Below are positions 1 through 5,878 of a stretch of DNA of 7,370 nt, piece by piece. The notes beneath the pieces were generated by a model. It had not been told where the DNA came from and did no database searches. It saw only the letters and a program-made list of their open reading frames with translations. This DNA comes from Burkholderiaceae bacterium (GTDB lineage: Bacteria; Pseudomonadota; Gammaproteobacteria; Burkholderiales; Burkholderiaceae_C): NCBI GenBank assembly GCA_013693755.1, contig CP059256.1, positions 1,768,682 through 1,776,051 of the forward strand, in the 5' to 3' direction. Each line of letters opens with the position of its first letter. Position 1 is the first letter of the stretch. A program made the position numbers and the translations under genes.

Positions 1-564
1 GGGGTGGCACGAGGCGCCGCCCTGGTCGGCACGCCGACGGCGGTCGATGCCACCACCGGCGGCAAGAAGCTGCGCCGGGGCATCAAGGTCTACAGCGTGG
101 CGGTGGGCATCGCCAAGCTTGAGCTCTACAACAACCTTCGCAAGAGCGCGGACGTGGCCGAGGACGGCTCGACCCCGGTCTATCCAGCCGGGTTCGTGCA
201 TCTGCCGAAGGTCGATGCGGAGTACCTTCAGCAACTGTGCGCCGAGCAGATGGTCACCCGGCGCGACCGCAACGGCTTCGCCATTCGCGAGTGGCAGAAG
301 CTGCGCGAGCGCAACGAGGCGCTCGACTGCTACGTCTATGCCCGGGCCGCTGCCGCCGCCTCCGGCCTCGACCGCTTCGAGGATCGCCACTGGCGGGAAC
401 TGGAACGGCAGGTCGGACGCACGCCGCCAGGTAATCCCGATCCGCTCGAACAACCCACTGAGGCCACCCATGGACACCAACCCGGCGGTGGCCTCGCTGT
501 TTCTGGAACCCCGAGAACGGGCCGGCCCGCACGTCGATTGATTCGCAGCCGCTGGTTCAACTGA
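1..564 (+). CDS. Phage terminase large subunit (GpA family), C-terminal part, 5' truncated by window
   Basis: This is the packaging motor/nuclease subunit that cuts concatemeric phage DNA and docks on the portal. Only the last ~187 codons are present. The frame is open from base 1, so the GTG at 4 is not a true start. The visible part matches the end of the GpA nuclease domain: a basic strand segment RRGIKVYSVAVG (about bases 73-108), a loop with YPAGFVHLP (181-207), and the family-typical RNEALDCYVYARAA block at 310-351. The ATPase Walker motifs must lie upstream. From about base 424 the protein becomes a Pro/Gly-rich linker and ends in a basic aromatic tail, RLIRSRWFN. In lambda the gpA C-terminus binds the procapsid portal, and this tail may do the same (inference). 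Placement just upstream of gpW, portal and protease genes supports the call. The next gene starts 24 bases after the stop. Confidence 0.9.
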   Translation, partial: GVARGAALVGTPTAVDATTGGKKLRRGIKVYSVAVGIAKLELYNNLRKSADVAEDGSTPVYPAGFVHLPKVDAEYLQQLCAEQMVTRRDRNGFAIREWQKLRERNEALDCYVYARAAAAASGLDRFEDRHWRELERQVGRTPPGNPDPLEQPTEATHGHQPGGGLAVSGTPRTGRPARRLIRSRWFN

Positions 565-588
565 TTACCACCACTGGAGAACCCCACC

Positions 589-1080
589 ATGAGTCTGCAA
601 ACCCAACTCAACAGCTTCGTCCTGCGCGTCGCCGAGGAATTCAACACCGTCAAGGGACGCACCGGCACGCTGACCGCGCTGACTACCACCGACAAGTCGA
701 GCCTGGTCGCGGCGATCAATGAGCTGAAGTCCGCGATCCTGACGGCGGTAGCCATCGACGACCTGCAGGTATCGACGACGACCACGTATTCGTCGAACAA
801 GGTCGTCACCCTGCTCGATGCGCTGAAGGCCGACATCCTGGGCGGGGCGGACCCGGCCTACGACACTCTGCTAGAACTGCAGCAGGCGTTGCAGAACGAC
901 CAGACCGGCATCGCCGCGCTGACGGCCGCCATCGACAAGCGCGTGCGCTTCGATGCGGCGCAAACGCTGACGGTTCCCGAGAAACAGCAGGCCCGCGACA
1001 ACATCGGTGCGGTGGCGGCCAGCGACATCGGCGACACCACCACCGATTTCGTGGCGATCTTCAACGCCGCCCTGGTGTAA
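589..1080 (+). CDS. Fibre-like phage structural protein 1 (putative head or tail fibre stalk)
   Basis: This encodes 163 residues. The ATG at 589 follows GGAGA (576-580) with 8 bases spacing. I do not recognise a named family, but it is built of motifs common in phage fibre proteins. Residues 1-22 form an amphipathic helix with hydrophobics at 3, 7, 10, 14, 18 and 21. SLVAAINELKSAI (38-50) is the frequent 'AINEL' stalk motif. DDLQVSTTTTYSSNK (57-71) resembles the 'TTYSSxK' segments of receptor-binding proteins. DPAYDTLLELQQALQND (88-104) resembles the 'LDTLxELxxAL' fibre repeat. TVPEKQQARDNIGA (128-141) is the 'ARxNIGA' repeat. It lacks enzyme motifs, a signal peptide and membrane segments. 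It sits between terminase and gpW, where lambda has no gene, and is followed 3 bases later by a second fibre-like gene with a similar N-terminus. A virion fibre, perhaps on the head, is the likeliest role; a tail appendage or moron is possible. The gene call is firm, the function moderate. Confidence 0.7.
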   Translation: MSLQTQLNSFVLRVAEEFNTVKGRTGTLTALTTTDKSSLVAAINELKSAILTAVAIDDLQVSTTTTYSSNKVVTLLDALKADILGGADPAYDTLLELQQALQNDQTGIAALTAAIDKRVRFDAAQTLTVPEKQQARDNIGAVAASDIGDTTTDFVAIFNAALV

Positions 1081-1083
1081 GGC

Positions 1084-1476
1084 ATGAGCCTCGTCGCGCA
1101 ACTGTCTCGGCTGGCCACCCGCATCGGCACCGAGATCAAGGGACTGATTCGCCCAGACCACCCGGGTCTGGCTCGGGCCTGGGCGAATTTTGGCTACGTT
1201 GGCAGCGCGGTCGATCTGCGCGCTGCGCACAACGTGGCATCCGTATCGCGCCTCGCCGCAGGTCGCTACCGCATCACCTTCGCCACCCCCTTCGTCGACG
1301 CCGACTACTGCTGGGTAGCGACCGGTCGAAGCAACGTTGCCACCGGCACGATCCGGTTCTCTGCTGCTCGATCCACCACCGAAGGCAAGACGACCACGAC
1401 GCTCGACATCGTGTGCATCACCGGTGCCGGTTCGCTTGCCGACACCACGGAAATCAACGTGGTGGTCTATCGATGA
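1084..1476 (+). CDS. Fibre-like phage structural protein 2 (fibre-tip-type beta domain)
   Basis: This encodes 130 residues starting at ATG 1084, 3 bases after the previous stop. The ribosome site is weak, so translation is probably coupled to the upstream gene. The N-terminus MSLVAQLSRLATRIGTEIKG resembles that of the preceding protein: identities at residues 1-3, 6, 7, 13 and 17, and hydrophobics at 10, 14 and 18. From about residue 30 it resembles a domain seen at the distal ends of many phage tail-fibre proteins: ARAWANF, then a beta segment with NVASVSRLAAGRYRITF (50-66), then FVDADYCWVATG (70-81). In those proteins the pattern is AWVNF..., NVSSV..., GxYxxNF, and MPDANY. The final strand INVVVYR is also typical of a beta-rich tip. 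I infer that it is a short fibre tip or cap that may partner with the 589-1080 product. The last 4 bases overlap the gpW start as ATGA. Exact function is unproven. Confidence 0.68.
   Translation: MSLVAQLSRLATRIGTEIKGLIRPDHPGLARAWANFGYVGSAVDLRAAHNVASVSRLAAGRYRITFATPFVDADYCWVATGRSNVATGTIRFSAARSTTEGKTTTTLDIVCITGAGSLADTTEINVVVYR
1150..1185. repeat. Overlapping inverted repeats inside fibre-like gene 2
   Basis: CCAGACC at 1153-1159 pairs perfectly with GGTCTGG at 1165-1171 (5-base loop). CGCCCAG at 1150-1156 pairs perfectly with CTGGGCG at 1179-1185. The left arms share CCAG, so the two hairpins exclude one another. They fall in the codons that join the N-terminal helix to the beta domain. Role unknown; in GC-rich coding DNA this may be chance. 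Confidence 0.5.
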
Positions 1477-1703
1477 GCACGCCGACCTACACCGAAGCGC
1501 AGTTGCAGGCCTTGCGCGATAGCTTGGTCCGTGGCGAGAAGCGCGTCACCTTCGGCGACAAGACGGTCGAGTACCGCTCGGTCGATGAACTCAAGGCGGC
1601 AATCCGCGAGGTCAGGCGCGGGCTCCTGCAGCAAGCGGCCGAAACCGGGTTGTGGCCGGGCGCGCCGCGCCAGATCCGCGTCACCACGAACAAGGGGTTC
1701 TGA
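1473..1703 (+). CDS. Head-tail joining protein, gpW family
   Basis: This encodes 76 residues, close to lambda gpW (68). The ATG at 1473 overlaps the previous stop as ATGA, with GGTGG at 1461-1465 as a modest ribosome site. A longer in-frame version from 1413 would run through the upstream gene and is unlikely. The family pattern is clear: TYTEAQLQALRDSLVRG (helix 1, residues 5-21), then a beta hairpin VTFGDKTVEYRSVDEL (25-40), then helix 2 AAIREVRRGLLQQ (42-54). gpW binds the portal ring after packaging, stops DNA leaking and provides the site for the FII-type attachment protein. The C-terminal tail (PGAPRQIRVTTNKGF) contains the basic/hydrophobic stretch usual before the portal gene; in gpW this tail is needed for joining. 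It lies directly before the portal gene (1 base between stop and ATG), as in lambda. Confidence 0.9.
   Translation: MSTPTYTEAQLQALRDSLVRGEKRVTFGDKTVEYRSVDELKAAIREVRRGLLQQAAETGLWPGAPRQIRVTTNKGF
1692..1697 (+). promoter_or_regulatory. Ribosome binding site fixing the portal start
   Basis: AAGGGG lies 7 bases before ATG 1705. The portal frame is open back to 1531, but those codons overlap gpW and encode a low-complexity Arg/Ser-rich sequence. This site and the family-like N-terminus MAWFAQTVRRLF select 1705. Confidence 0.7.
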
Positions 1704-1704
1704 C

Positions 1705-3231
1705 ATGGCGTGGTTCGCCCAAACCGTGCGCCGCCTGTTCGGCCAGTCGTCGGTTCACGAAGCCGCTGGCCGTGGCCGCCGCTCGCTGGCGTGGATGCCC
1801 GGCAATCCGGGCGCGGTGGCCGCGATGCTGGCCACCCACACCGACCTGCGCATCAAGAGCCGCGACCTCGTGCGCCGCAATGCATGGGCGCAGGCCGCGC
1901 TCGACGCCTTCGTCGCCAACGCGGTCGGCACCGGCATCAAGCCGCAGAGTCTGTCGGACGACGAGCAGTTCAAGGCTGACGTGCAAGCGCTGTGGCGCGA
2001 CTGGACGGAGGAGGCCGACGCGGCGGGCCAGACCGATTTCTACGGCCTGCAAGCCTTGGCCTGCCGCTCGATGCTCGAAGGCGGCGAATGCCTGATCCGG
2101 CTACGGCCGCGCCGTGTCGAGGATGGCTTGGTCGTGCCCTTGCAGCTTCAACTGCTGGAGTCGGAGCACCTGCCCATCCACCTCAACACCGATCTGCCCT
2201 CCGGCAACGTGGTGCGCTCGGGCATCGAGTTCGACGCGCTGGGCCGCCGTGCGGCCTACCACTTGTATCGCTCGCATCCGGAGGACGGACGGCTCGCACC
2301 GATGTCAGGCCAGGGCGGAATGGAGACCGTGCGCGTCGATGCGCGCGAGGTCATCCACCTCTACCGCGTGCTGCGTCCCGGCCAGATTCGCGGTGAGCCG
2401 TGGCTGTCGCGCGCGCTGGTCAAGCTCAACGAACTCGACCAGTACGACGACGCCGAGCTGGTGCGCAAGAAGACGGCCGCGATGTTCGCGGGCTTCGTCA
2501 CGCGCCAGAACCCCGAGGACAACTTGATGGGCGAAGGCCCGGCCGATGGCGACGGCATTGCGCTCGCCGGGCTGGAGCCGGGCACGCTGCAGATCCTGGA
2601 GCCGGGCGAGGACATCAAGTTCTCCGACCCCGCGGACGTGGGCGGCTCGTATTCCGAGTTCCTGCGCACGCAGTTCCGCGCGGTCGCGGCCGCCGTCGGC
2701 ATCACCTACGAGCAGTTGACCGGCGACCTCACCGGCGTGAACTACTCGTCCATCCGCGCCGGGCTGCTGGAGTTCCGCCGCCGCTGCGAGATGGTGCAGC
2801 ACTCGGTGCTGGTGCATCAGATGTGTCGCCCGGTATGGGCGGCGTGGATGAAGCAGGCCGTGCTCGCGGGCGCGCTCGATGCGCCAGGCTTCGCGCGCGG
2901 TAGCCCGGCGCGCCGCCGCCAGTACCTGCAAGCCAAGTGGATTCCGCAGGGCTGGCAGTGGGTCGATCCAGAGAAGGAATACAAGGCCATGCTGCTGGCG
3001 ATCCGCGCGGGCCTGATGAGCCGCTCGGAAGCCATCTCGGCCAGCGGTTACGACGCCGAGGACGTCGACCGCGAGATCGCCGCCGACAACAAGCGCGCCG
3101 ACGACCTCGGCCTGATCTTCGATTCCGATCCTCGCTACACGTCGAAGGACGGCGCGAATGTGCGTGATGGGGCGCAACCCAACCGCAACGCCGTCGCGCC
3201 CGACGCTACCGGCGGCGACTCCACCGCCTGA
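1705..3231 (+). CDS. Phage portal protein, lambda gpB family
   Basis: This encodes 508 residues (lambda gpB has 533). The dodecameric portal sits at one capsid vertex, nucleates assembly and is the channel for DNA packaging and ejection. Family landmarks in order: the conserved arginine/asparagine segment SRDLVRRNAWAQAALDAF (about 52-69) followed by ANAVGTGIKPQ (71-81); MLEGGECLIRLRPR (about 123-136); LLESEHL in the wing region; the EVIHLYRVLRPGQIRGEPWL block (215-234); a helical stem and tunnel region with RKKTAAMFAGFV (about 254-265); and the C-terminal signature TGVNYSSIRAGLLEFRRR (343-360). The last ~30 residues are polar and disordered-looking. In lambda about 20 N-terminal residues of gpB are removed during head maturation, and the basic N-terminus here could be cleaved similarly by the adjacent protease (inference). 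It is flanked by gpW and the protease, the order expected in lambda. Confidence 0.96.
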   Translation: MAWFAQTVRRLFGQSSVHEAAGRGRRSLAWMPGNPGAVAAMLATHTDLRIKSRDLVRRNAWAQAALDAFVANAVGTGIKPQSLSDDEQFKADVQALWRDWTEEADAAGQTDFYGLQALACRSMLEGGECLIRLRPRRVEDGLVVPLQLQLLESEHLPIHLNTDLPSGNVVRSGIEFDALGRRAAYHLYRSHPEDGRLAPMSGQGGMETVRVDAREVIHLYRVLRPGQIRGEPWLSRALVKLNELDQYDDAELVRKKTAAMFAGFVTRQNPEDNLMGEGPADGDGIALAGLEPGTLQILEPGEDIKFSDPADVGGSYSEFLRTQFRAVAAAVGITYEQLTGDLTGVNYSSIRAGLLEFRRRCEMVQHSVLVHQMCRPVWAAWMKQAVLAGALDAPGFARGSPARRRQYLQAKWIPQGWQWVDPEKEYKAMLLAIRAGLMSRSEAISASGYDAEDVDREIAADNKRADDLGLIFDSDPRYTSKDGANVRDGAQPNRNAVAPDATGGDSTA

Positions 3232-3243
3232 CCGCTTTCCCCG

Positions 3244-3248
3244 AAGGA
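3244..3248 (+). promoter_or_regulatory. Ribosome binding site fixing the protease start
   Basis: AAGGA stands 5 bases before ATG 3254. The frame is open to an ATG at 3158 inside the portal gene, but that extension is Pro/Arg-rich with no family resemblance. The site therefore favours 3254. Confidence 0.7.
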
Positions 3249-3253
3249 TTCCC

Positions 3254-4492
3254 ATGACCGTGCTGCCTCATCTGGCGGCGCGCCTGTTCGGCGTGCCGCT
3301 GGCGATCCATCGCCCGAAACTCGACGTCATCCTCTCCGTGCTCGGCGCGCGCATCGGCCTCGCCGATCTCGCCGCGCCCGTGGGCTACACGCCAGCGGCG
3401 CGCGAGCCAGCACCCGCCAGCGGCAAGGTCGCCGTCATCCCGATCTACGGCACGCTGGTGCGTCGCACTTCGGGGCTCGAAGCCGACTCGGGCCTCGCCA
3501 GTTACGCGACCATCGCCGCGCAACTGGACGCCGCGCTGGCCAGTCTCGAAGTCGCTGCGGTCCTGCTCGACGTCGATTCGCCCGGTGGCGAATCCGGCGG
3601 CGTGTTCGATCTGGCCGACCGCATCCGCACGGCGTCGCAGGTGAAGCCGGTCTGGGCCGTGGCCAACGACATGGCCTTCTCGGCGGCCTACGCGCTGGCG
3701 TCCGCCGCCACCCGCGTGTTCGTCGCACGCACCGGCGGCGTCGGCTCGATCGGCGTCATCGCCATGCACGTCGATCAGTCGGTGAAGGACGCGAATGACG
3801 GCGTTCGCTACACCGCCGTGTTCGCGGGCGAGCGCAAGAACGACCTCAACCCGCACGAGCCGATCTCCGACGCCGCGCACGCGGTGCTCAAGGGCGAGGT
3901 GGATCGCGTCTACGACCTCTTCGTCGAGACGGTCGCGCGTCATCGCGGCCTCGACGCGGATGCGGTGCGGGCCACCGAAGCGGGCCTGTTCTTCGGCCCG
4001 GATGCCGTCGCGGCTGGATTGGCCGATGCCGTCGGCGGCTTCGACGATGCGCTCGCCCAGCTCACGCAATCGCTTTCCCCACTCCCCACTCAGGTGGCTC
4101 CGGCCAGCCAAGCGGGCTTTCTTCGCAACCACCAGATGGAGTCATCCATGAATGAACGATCCGACCCCGCTGCTCTTGATCGGCCTCTTGCTGATCCTGC
4201 TGGTAGTCCTCCTCAACCGTCCGCCGCCACCACGTTGAGTGTGACCGACGCCATCGAGATCGCGCAGACCTGCACGCTCGCCGGTCGCGCCGACCTGATC
4301 GCGGGCTTCCTCGAAACCAACACTGCACCTGCCACGGTACGCGGCCGACTGCTCGCGGCGCAGGCCGAGGCCAGCCCCGAAATCGTCAGCCGCATCGCGC
4401 CCGACGCCGCGCGTCCTGCGGCCAGCAATCCGCTGATCGACGCGGCCAAGCAGCTCGCGGCGCAGTCCACCGCCTTCAAGAAGGAGATCTGA
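3254..4492 (+). CDS. Head maturation protease, S49 (SppA/gpC) family, with C-terminal scaffold-type extension
   Basis: This encodes 412 residues (lambda gpC has 439). It is a serine protease that acts inside the procapsid to remove scaffold and trim other head proteins. The domain begins with KVAVIPIYGTL (58-68), then VLLDVDSPGGES (103-114), the S49 signature loop. The nucleophile is predicted to be Ser143 in AFSAAYALAS (141-150), and the general-base lysine Lys195 in AGERKNDLNP (191-200). These match the Ser166/Lys218 dyad reported for lambda gpC. RTGGVGSIGVI (159-169) is also family-typical. It has no signal peptide, unlike cellular SppA, which fits an intracapsid enzyme. Residues ~271-330 are a Pro/Ser/Ala-rich linker, and ~331-412 form a helical region that doubles as a probable scaffold (separate entry). 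The stop lies 1 base before the gpD start. Confidence 0.95.
   Translation: MTVLPHLAARLFGVPLAIHRPKLDVILSVLGARIGLADLAAPVGYTPAAREPAPASGKVAVIPIYGTLVRRTSGLEADSGLASYATIAAQLDAALASLEVAAVLLDVDSPGGESGGVFDLADRIRTASQVKPVWAVANDMAFSAAYALASAATRVFVARTGGVGSIGVIAMHVDQSVKDANDGVRYTAVFAGERKNDLNPHEPISDAAHAVLKGEVDRVYDLFVETVARHRGLDADAVRATEAGLFFGPDAVAAGLADAVGGFDDALAQLTQSLSPLPTQVAPASQAGFLRNHQMESSMNERSDPAALDRPLADPAGSPPQPSAATTLSVTDAIEIAQTCTLAGRADLIAGFLETNTAPATVRGRLLAAQAEASPEIVSRIAPDAARPAASNPLIDAAKQLAAQSTAFKKEI
4138..4141 (+). promoter_or_regulatory. Internal ribosome binding site inside the protease gene
   Basis: GGAG lies 6 bases before an in-frame ATG at 4148 (codon 299 of the protease). The placement is ideal and coincides with the change from protease domain to scaffold-like tail. 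An alternative in-frame ATG at 4136 overlaps the site. Confidence 0.55.
4148..4492 (+). CDS. Probable nested in-frame capsid scaffold (Nu3-like) within the protease gene
   Basis: This is a 114-residue product predicted from an internal start (ATG 4148) in the same frame and with the same stop as the protease. In lambda the scaffold Nu3 is made in exactly this way from the 3' part of gene C, and the protease fusion carries the same tail so that it is drawn into the procapsid. What the sequence shows: a good GGAG at 4138-4141; an acidic/Pro-rich start (NERSDPAALDRPLADP); a helical stretch TDAIEIAQTCTLAGRADLIAGF; and a lysine-containing, helix-prone C-terminus (IDAAKQLAAQSTAFKKEI) of the kind that contacts the capsid protein in scaffolds. 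No other scaffold gene lies between protease and capsid genes. It is somewhat shorter than Nu3 of lambda. Expression from the internal start is inferred, not seen. Confidence 0.6.
   Translation: MNERSDPAALDRPLADPAGSPPQPSAATTLSVTDAIEIAQTCTLAGRADLIAGFLETNTAPATVRGRLLAAQAEASPEIVSRIAPDAARPAASNPLIDAAKQLAAQSTAFKKEI
4481..4486 (+). promoter_or_regulatory. Strong ribosome binding site for the decoration protein
   Basis: AAGGAG is a full match to the 16S anti-SD core, 7 bases before ATG 4494 and inside the last codons of the protease/scaffold frame. Confidence 0.75.
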
Positions 4493-4493
4493 A

Positions 4494-4871
4494 ATGTCCG
4501 TTCTCGCCGAACCGCTGAATCTGGGCGACCTGCTCAAGTACGAAGCGCCGAACCTCTACTCGCGCGACCGCGTCACGGTCGCTTCCGGTCAGAACCTGCC
4601 GCTGGGCACCGTCGTCGGCATCGTCACCGCGACGGGCAAGTTCAAGCAGATCGACCCGTCCGCCGAGGACGGCACGCAGGTCGCCGCCGGTGTGCTGTTG
4701 CAAGCCTGCGACGCAGCGCTGGCCGACCGCGACGACGGCCTGATCGTCGCGCGCCACGCCATCGTCGCCGACCACGCGCTCGCGTGGCCCGACGCCATCA
4801 CCAACGCCGAAAAACTCAGCGCCGTGGCGCAGCTCAAGGCGCTGGGCGTGCTCGTCCGTCAAGGAGCCTGA
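4494..4871 (+). CDS. Head decoration protein, lambda gpD family
   Basis: This encodes 125 residues (lambda gpD has 110). It is a trimeric protein that binds the outside of the expanded capsid at three-fold sites and stabilises it against DNA pressure. Family features: a flexible N-terminal arm, then YSRDRVTVASGQNLPLGTVVG (about 22-42), where SRD and the 'G..L..GTV.G' turn are typical; QVAAGVLLQACDA (62-74), matching the 'A.GVLL...D'; ARHAIVADHALAWP (86-99), matching the R.A.V...L.W strand; and LKALGVLVRQ (114-123), the usual end of the domain. It sits between the protease/scaffold and the major capsid gene exactly as in lambda. Its strong ribosome site fits a protein needed at about one copy per capsid subunit. 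The stop is 2 bases before the capsid ATG. Confidence 0.93.
   Translation: MSVLAEPLNLGDLLKYEAPNLYSRDRVTVASGQNLPLGTVVGIVTATGKFKQIDPSAEDGTQVAAGVLLQACDAALADRDDGLIVARHAIVADHALAWPDAITNAEKLSAVAQLKALGVLVRQGA
4861..4866 (+). promoter_or_regulatory. Strong ribosome binding site for the major capsid protein
   Basis: AAGGAG lies 7 bases before ATG 4874, the same site and spacing as for the decoration gene. It selects 4874 over an in-frame upstream ATG at 4784, which would overlap the decoration gene. Confidence 0.8.
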
Positions 4872-4873
4872 CC

Positions 4874-5878
4874 ATGAACAACCCCTTCAGCAATCCCGCC
4901 TTCTCGATGGCCGCGCTCACCGCCGCCATCAACCTCCTGCCCAACCGCTACGGGCGTCTGGAAGAACTGAACCTGATGCCGGCGAAGCCCGTGCGCCAGC
5001 GCCAGATCGCCGTCGAGGAAATGAACGGTGTGCTCAACCTGCTGCCTACGCTGCCGCCGGGCTCGCCCGGTACGGTCGGCGTGCGCGGCAAGCGCAAGCT
5101 GCGCTCGTTCGTCGTGCCGCACATCCCACATGACGACGTGGTGCTGCCCGAAGAGGTGCAAGGCATCCGCGCTTTCGGATCGGAAACCGAAACCGAGACG
5201 GTCGCGGGCGTGATCGCACGCCATCTGGAGACGATGCGCAACAAGCATGCGATCACGCTGGAGCACCTGCGCATGGGCGCGCTCAAAGGTGTGATCCTCG
5301 ATGCCGACGGCTCGGTACTCTACGACCTGTTCGACGCCTTCGAGATAACCCAGCAGACGGTGTCCTTCGAGCTTGGCACCTCGACCACCAACGTCAAGGC
5401 CAAGTGCAGCAACGTGCTGGCCACCATCGAGGAAAACCTCAAGGGCGAGTTCATGAATGGCGTCCACTGCCTGTGCTCGCCGGAGTTCTTCGCCGCGCTC
5501 ACCGGCCACGCCAAGGTCGAGAAGGCGTTCGAGCATTGGCAGAACGGCGCGATCCTCATCAACGACGTGCGGCGCGGCTTCACCTACGGCGGCATCACCT
5601 TCGAGGAGTACCGGGGTCAAGCCACCGATGCCAACGGCACCGCGCGCCGCTTCATCGCCGCTGGTGAGGCCCATGCCTTCCCGCTGGGCACCATCGATAC
5701 CTTCGGCACCTACTTCGCGCCGGCGGACTTCAACGAGACCGTCAACACGGTCGGCCAGCCGCTGTACGCCAAGCAGGAGCCGCGCAAGTTCGACCGTGGT
5801 ACCGATCTGCACACGCAGTCCAACCCGCTGCCGATGTGCCACCGCCCCGGCGTGCTGGTGAAGCTGACGGTGGCGTGA
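4874..5878 (+). CDS. Major capsid protein, lambda gpE family
   Basis: This encodes 334 residues (lambda gpE has 341), an HK97-fold shell protein. Order of features: N-terminal arm (1-50); extended-loop region with RGKRKLRSFVVPHIPHDDVV (71-90) followed by LPEEVQGIRAFGSE (91-104); spine-helix region AGVIARHLETMRNKHAITLE (111-130), then HLRMGALKGVILDADGSVLYD (131-151), the most diagnostic stretch of the family; a P-domain and A-domain segment with FMNGVHCLCSPEFFAALTGH (193-212) and NDVRRGFTYGGITFEEYRGQ (230-249); then FPLGTIDTFGTYFAPADFNE (269-288); and the C-terminal SNPLPMCHRPGVLVKLTVA. The second cysteine pair around 179-201 is not enough to claim crosslinking. The stop (TGA) shares a base with the next ATG (TGATG), implying coupled translation. 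The adjacent decoration gene and preceding scaffold support the call. Confidence 0.97.
   Translation: MNNPFSNPAFSMAALTAAINLLPNRYGRLEELNLMPAKPVRQRQIAVEEMNGVLNLLPTLPPGSPGTVGVRGKRKLRSFVVPHIPHDDVVLPEEVQGIRAFGSETETETVAGVIARHLETMRNKHAITLEHLRMGALKGVILDADGSVLYDLFDAFEITQQTVSFELGTSTTNVKAKCSNVLATIEENLKGEFMNGVHCLCSPEFFAALTGHAKVEKAFEHWQNGAILINDVRRGFTYGGITFEEYRGQATDANGTARRFIAAGEAHAFPLGTIDTFGTYFAPADFNETVNTVGQPLYAKQEPRKFDRGTDLHTQSNPLPMCHRPGVLVKLTVA

Noticed and set aside
470..541. Short ATG frame (23 codons) overlapping the end of the terminase gene in another frame
   Set aside because: No convincing ribosome site, very short, fully inside the terminase frame, and without recognisable motifs.
589..1476. Toxin-antitoxin or anti-phage defence pair inserted in the head module
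   Set aside because: The two proteins show fibre-type repeats and a beta tip domain, not nuclease, toxin or DNA-binding motifs, and they match the strand and spacing of the structural operon.
3158..3253. Upstream in-frame extension of the protease gene
   Set aside because: It lies mostly inside the portal gene, is Pro/Arg-rich, and a good AAGGA precedes ATG 3254.
2305..4132. Two ~310-codon minus-strand open frames opposite portal and protease genes (2305-3255 and 3206-4132)
   Set aside because: Antisense shadows produced by high GC3. Their sequences are His/Arg/Gly/Ala-rich, and they overlap each other as well as clear phage genes.
4859..5842. 327-codon open frame on the minus strand opposite the capsid gene
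   Set aside because: It mirrors the capsid gene in GC-rich DNA. The translation is Arg/Gly/Val/Ala-rich without recognisable motifs, and the + strand frame is an unmistakable capsid protein.
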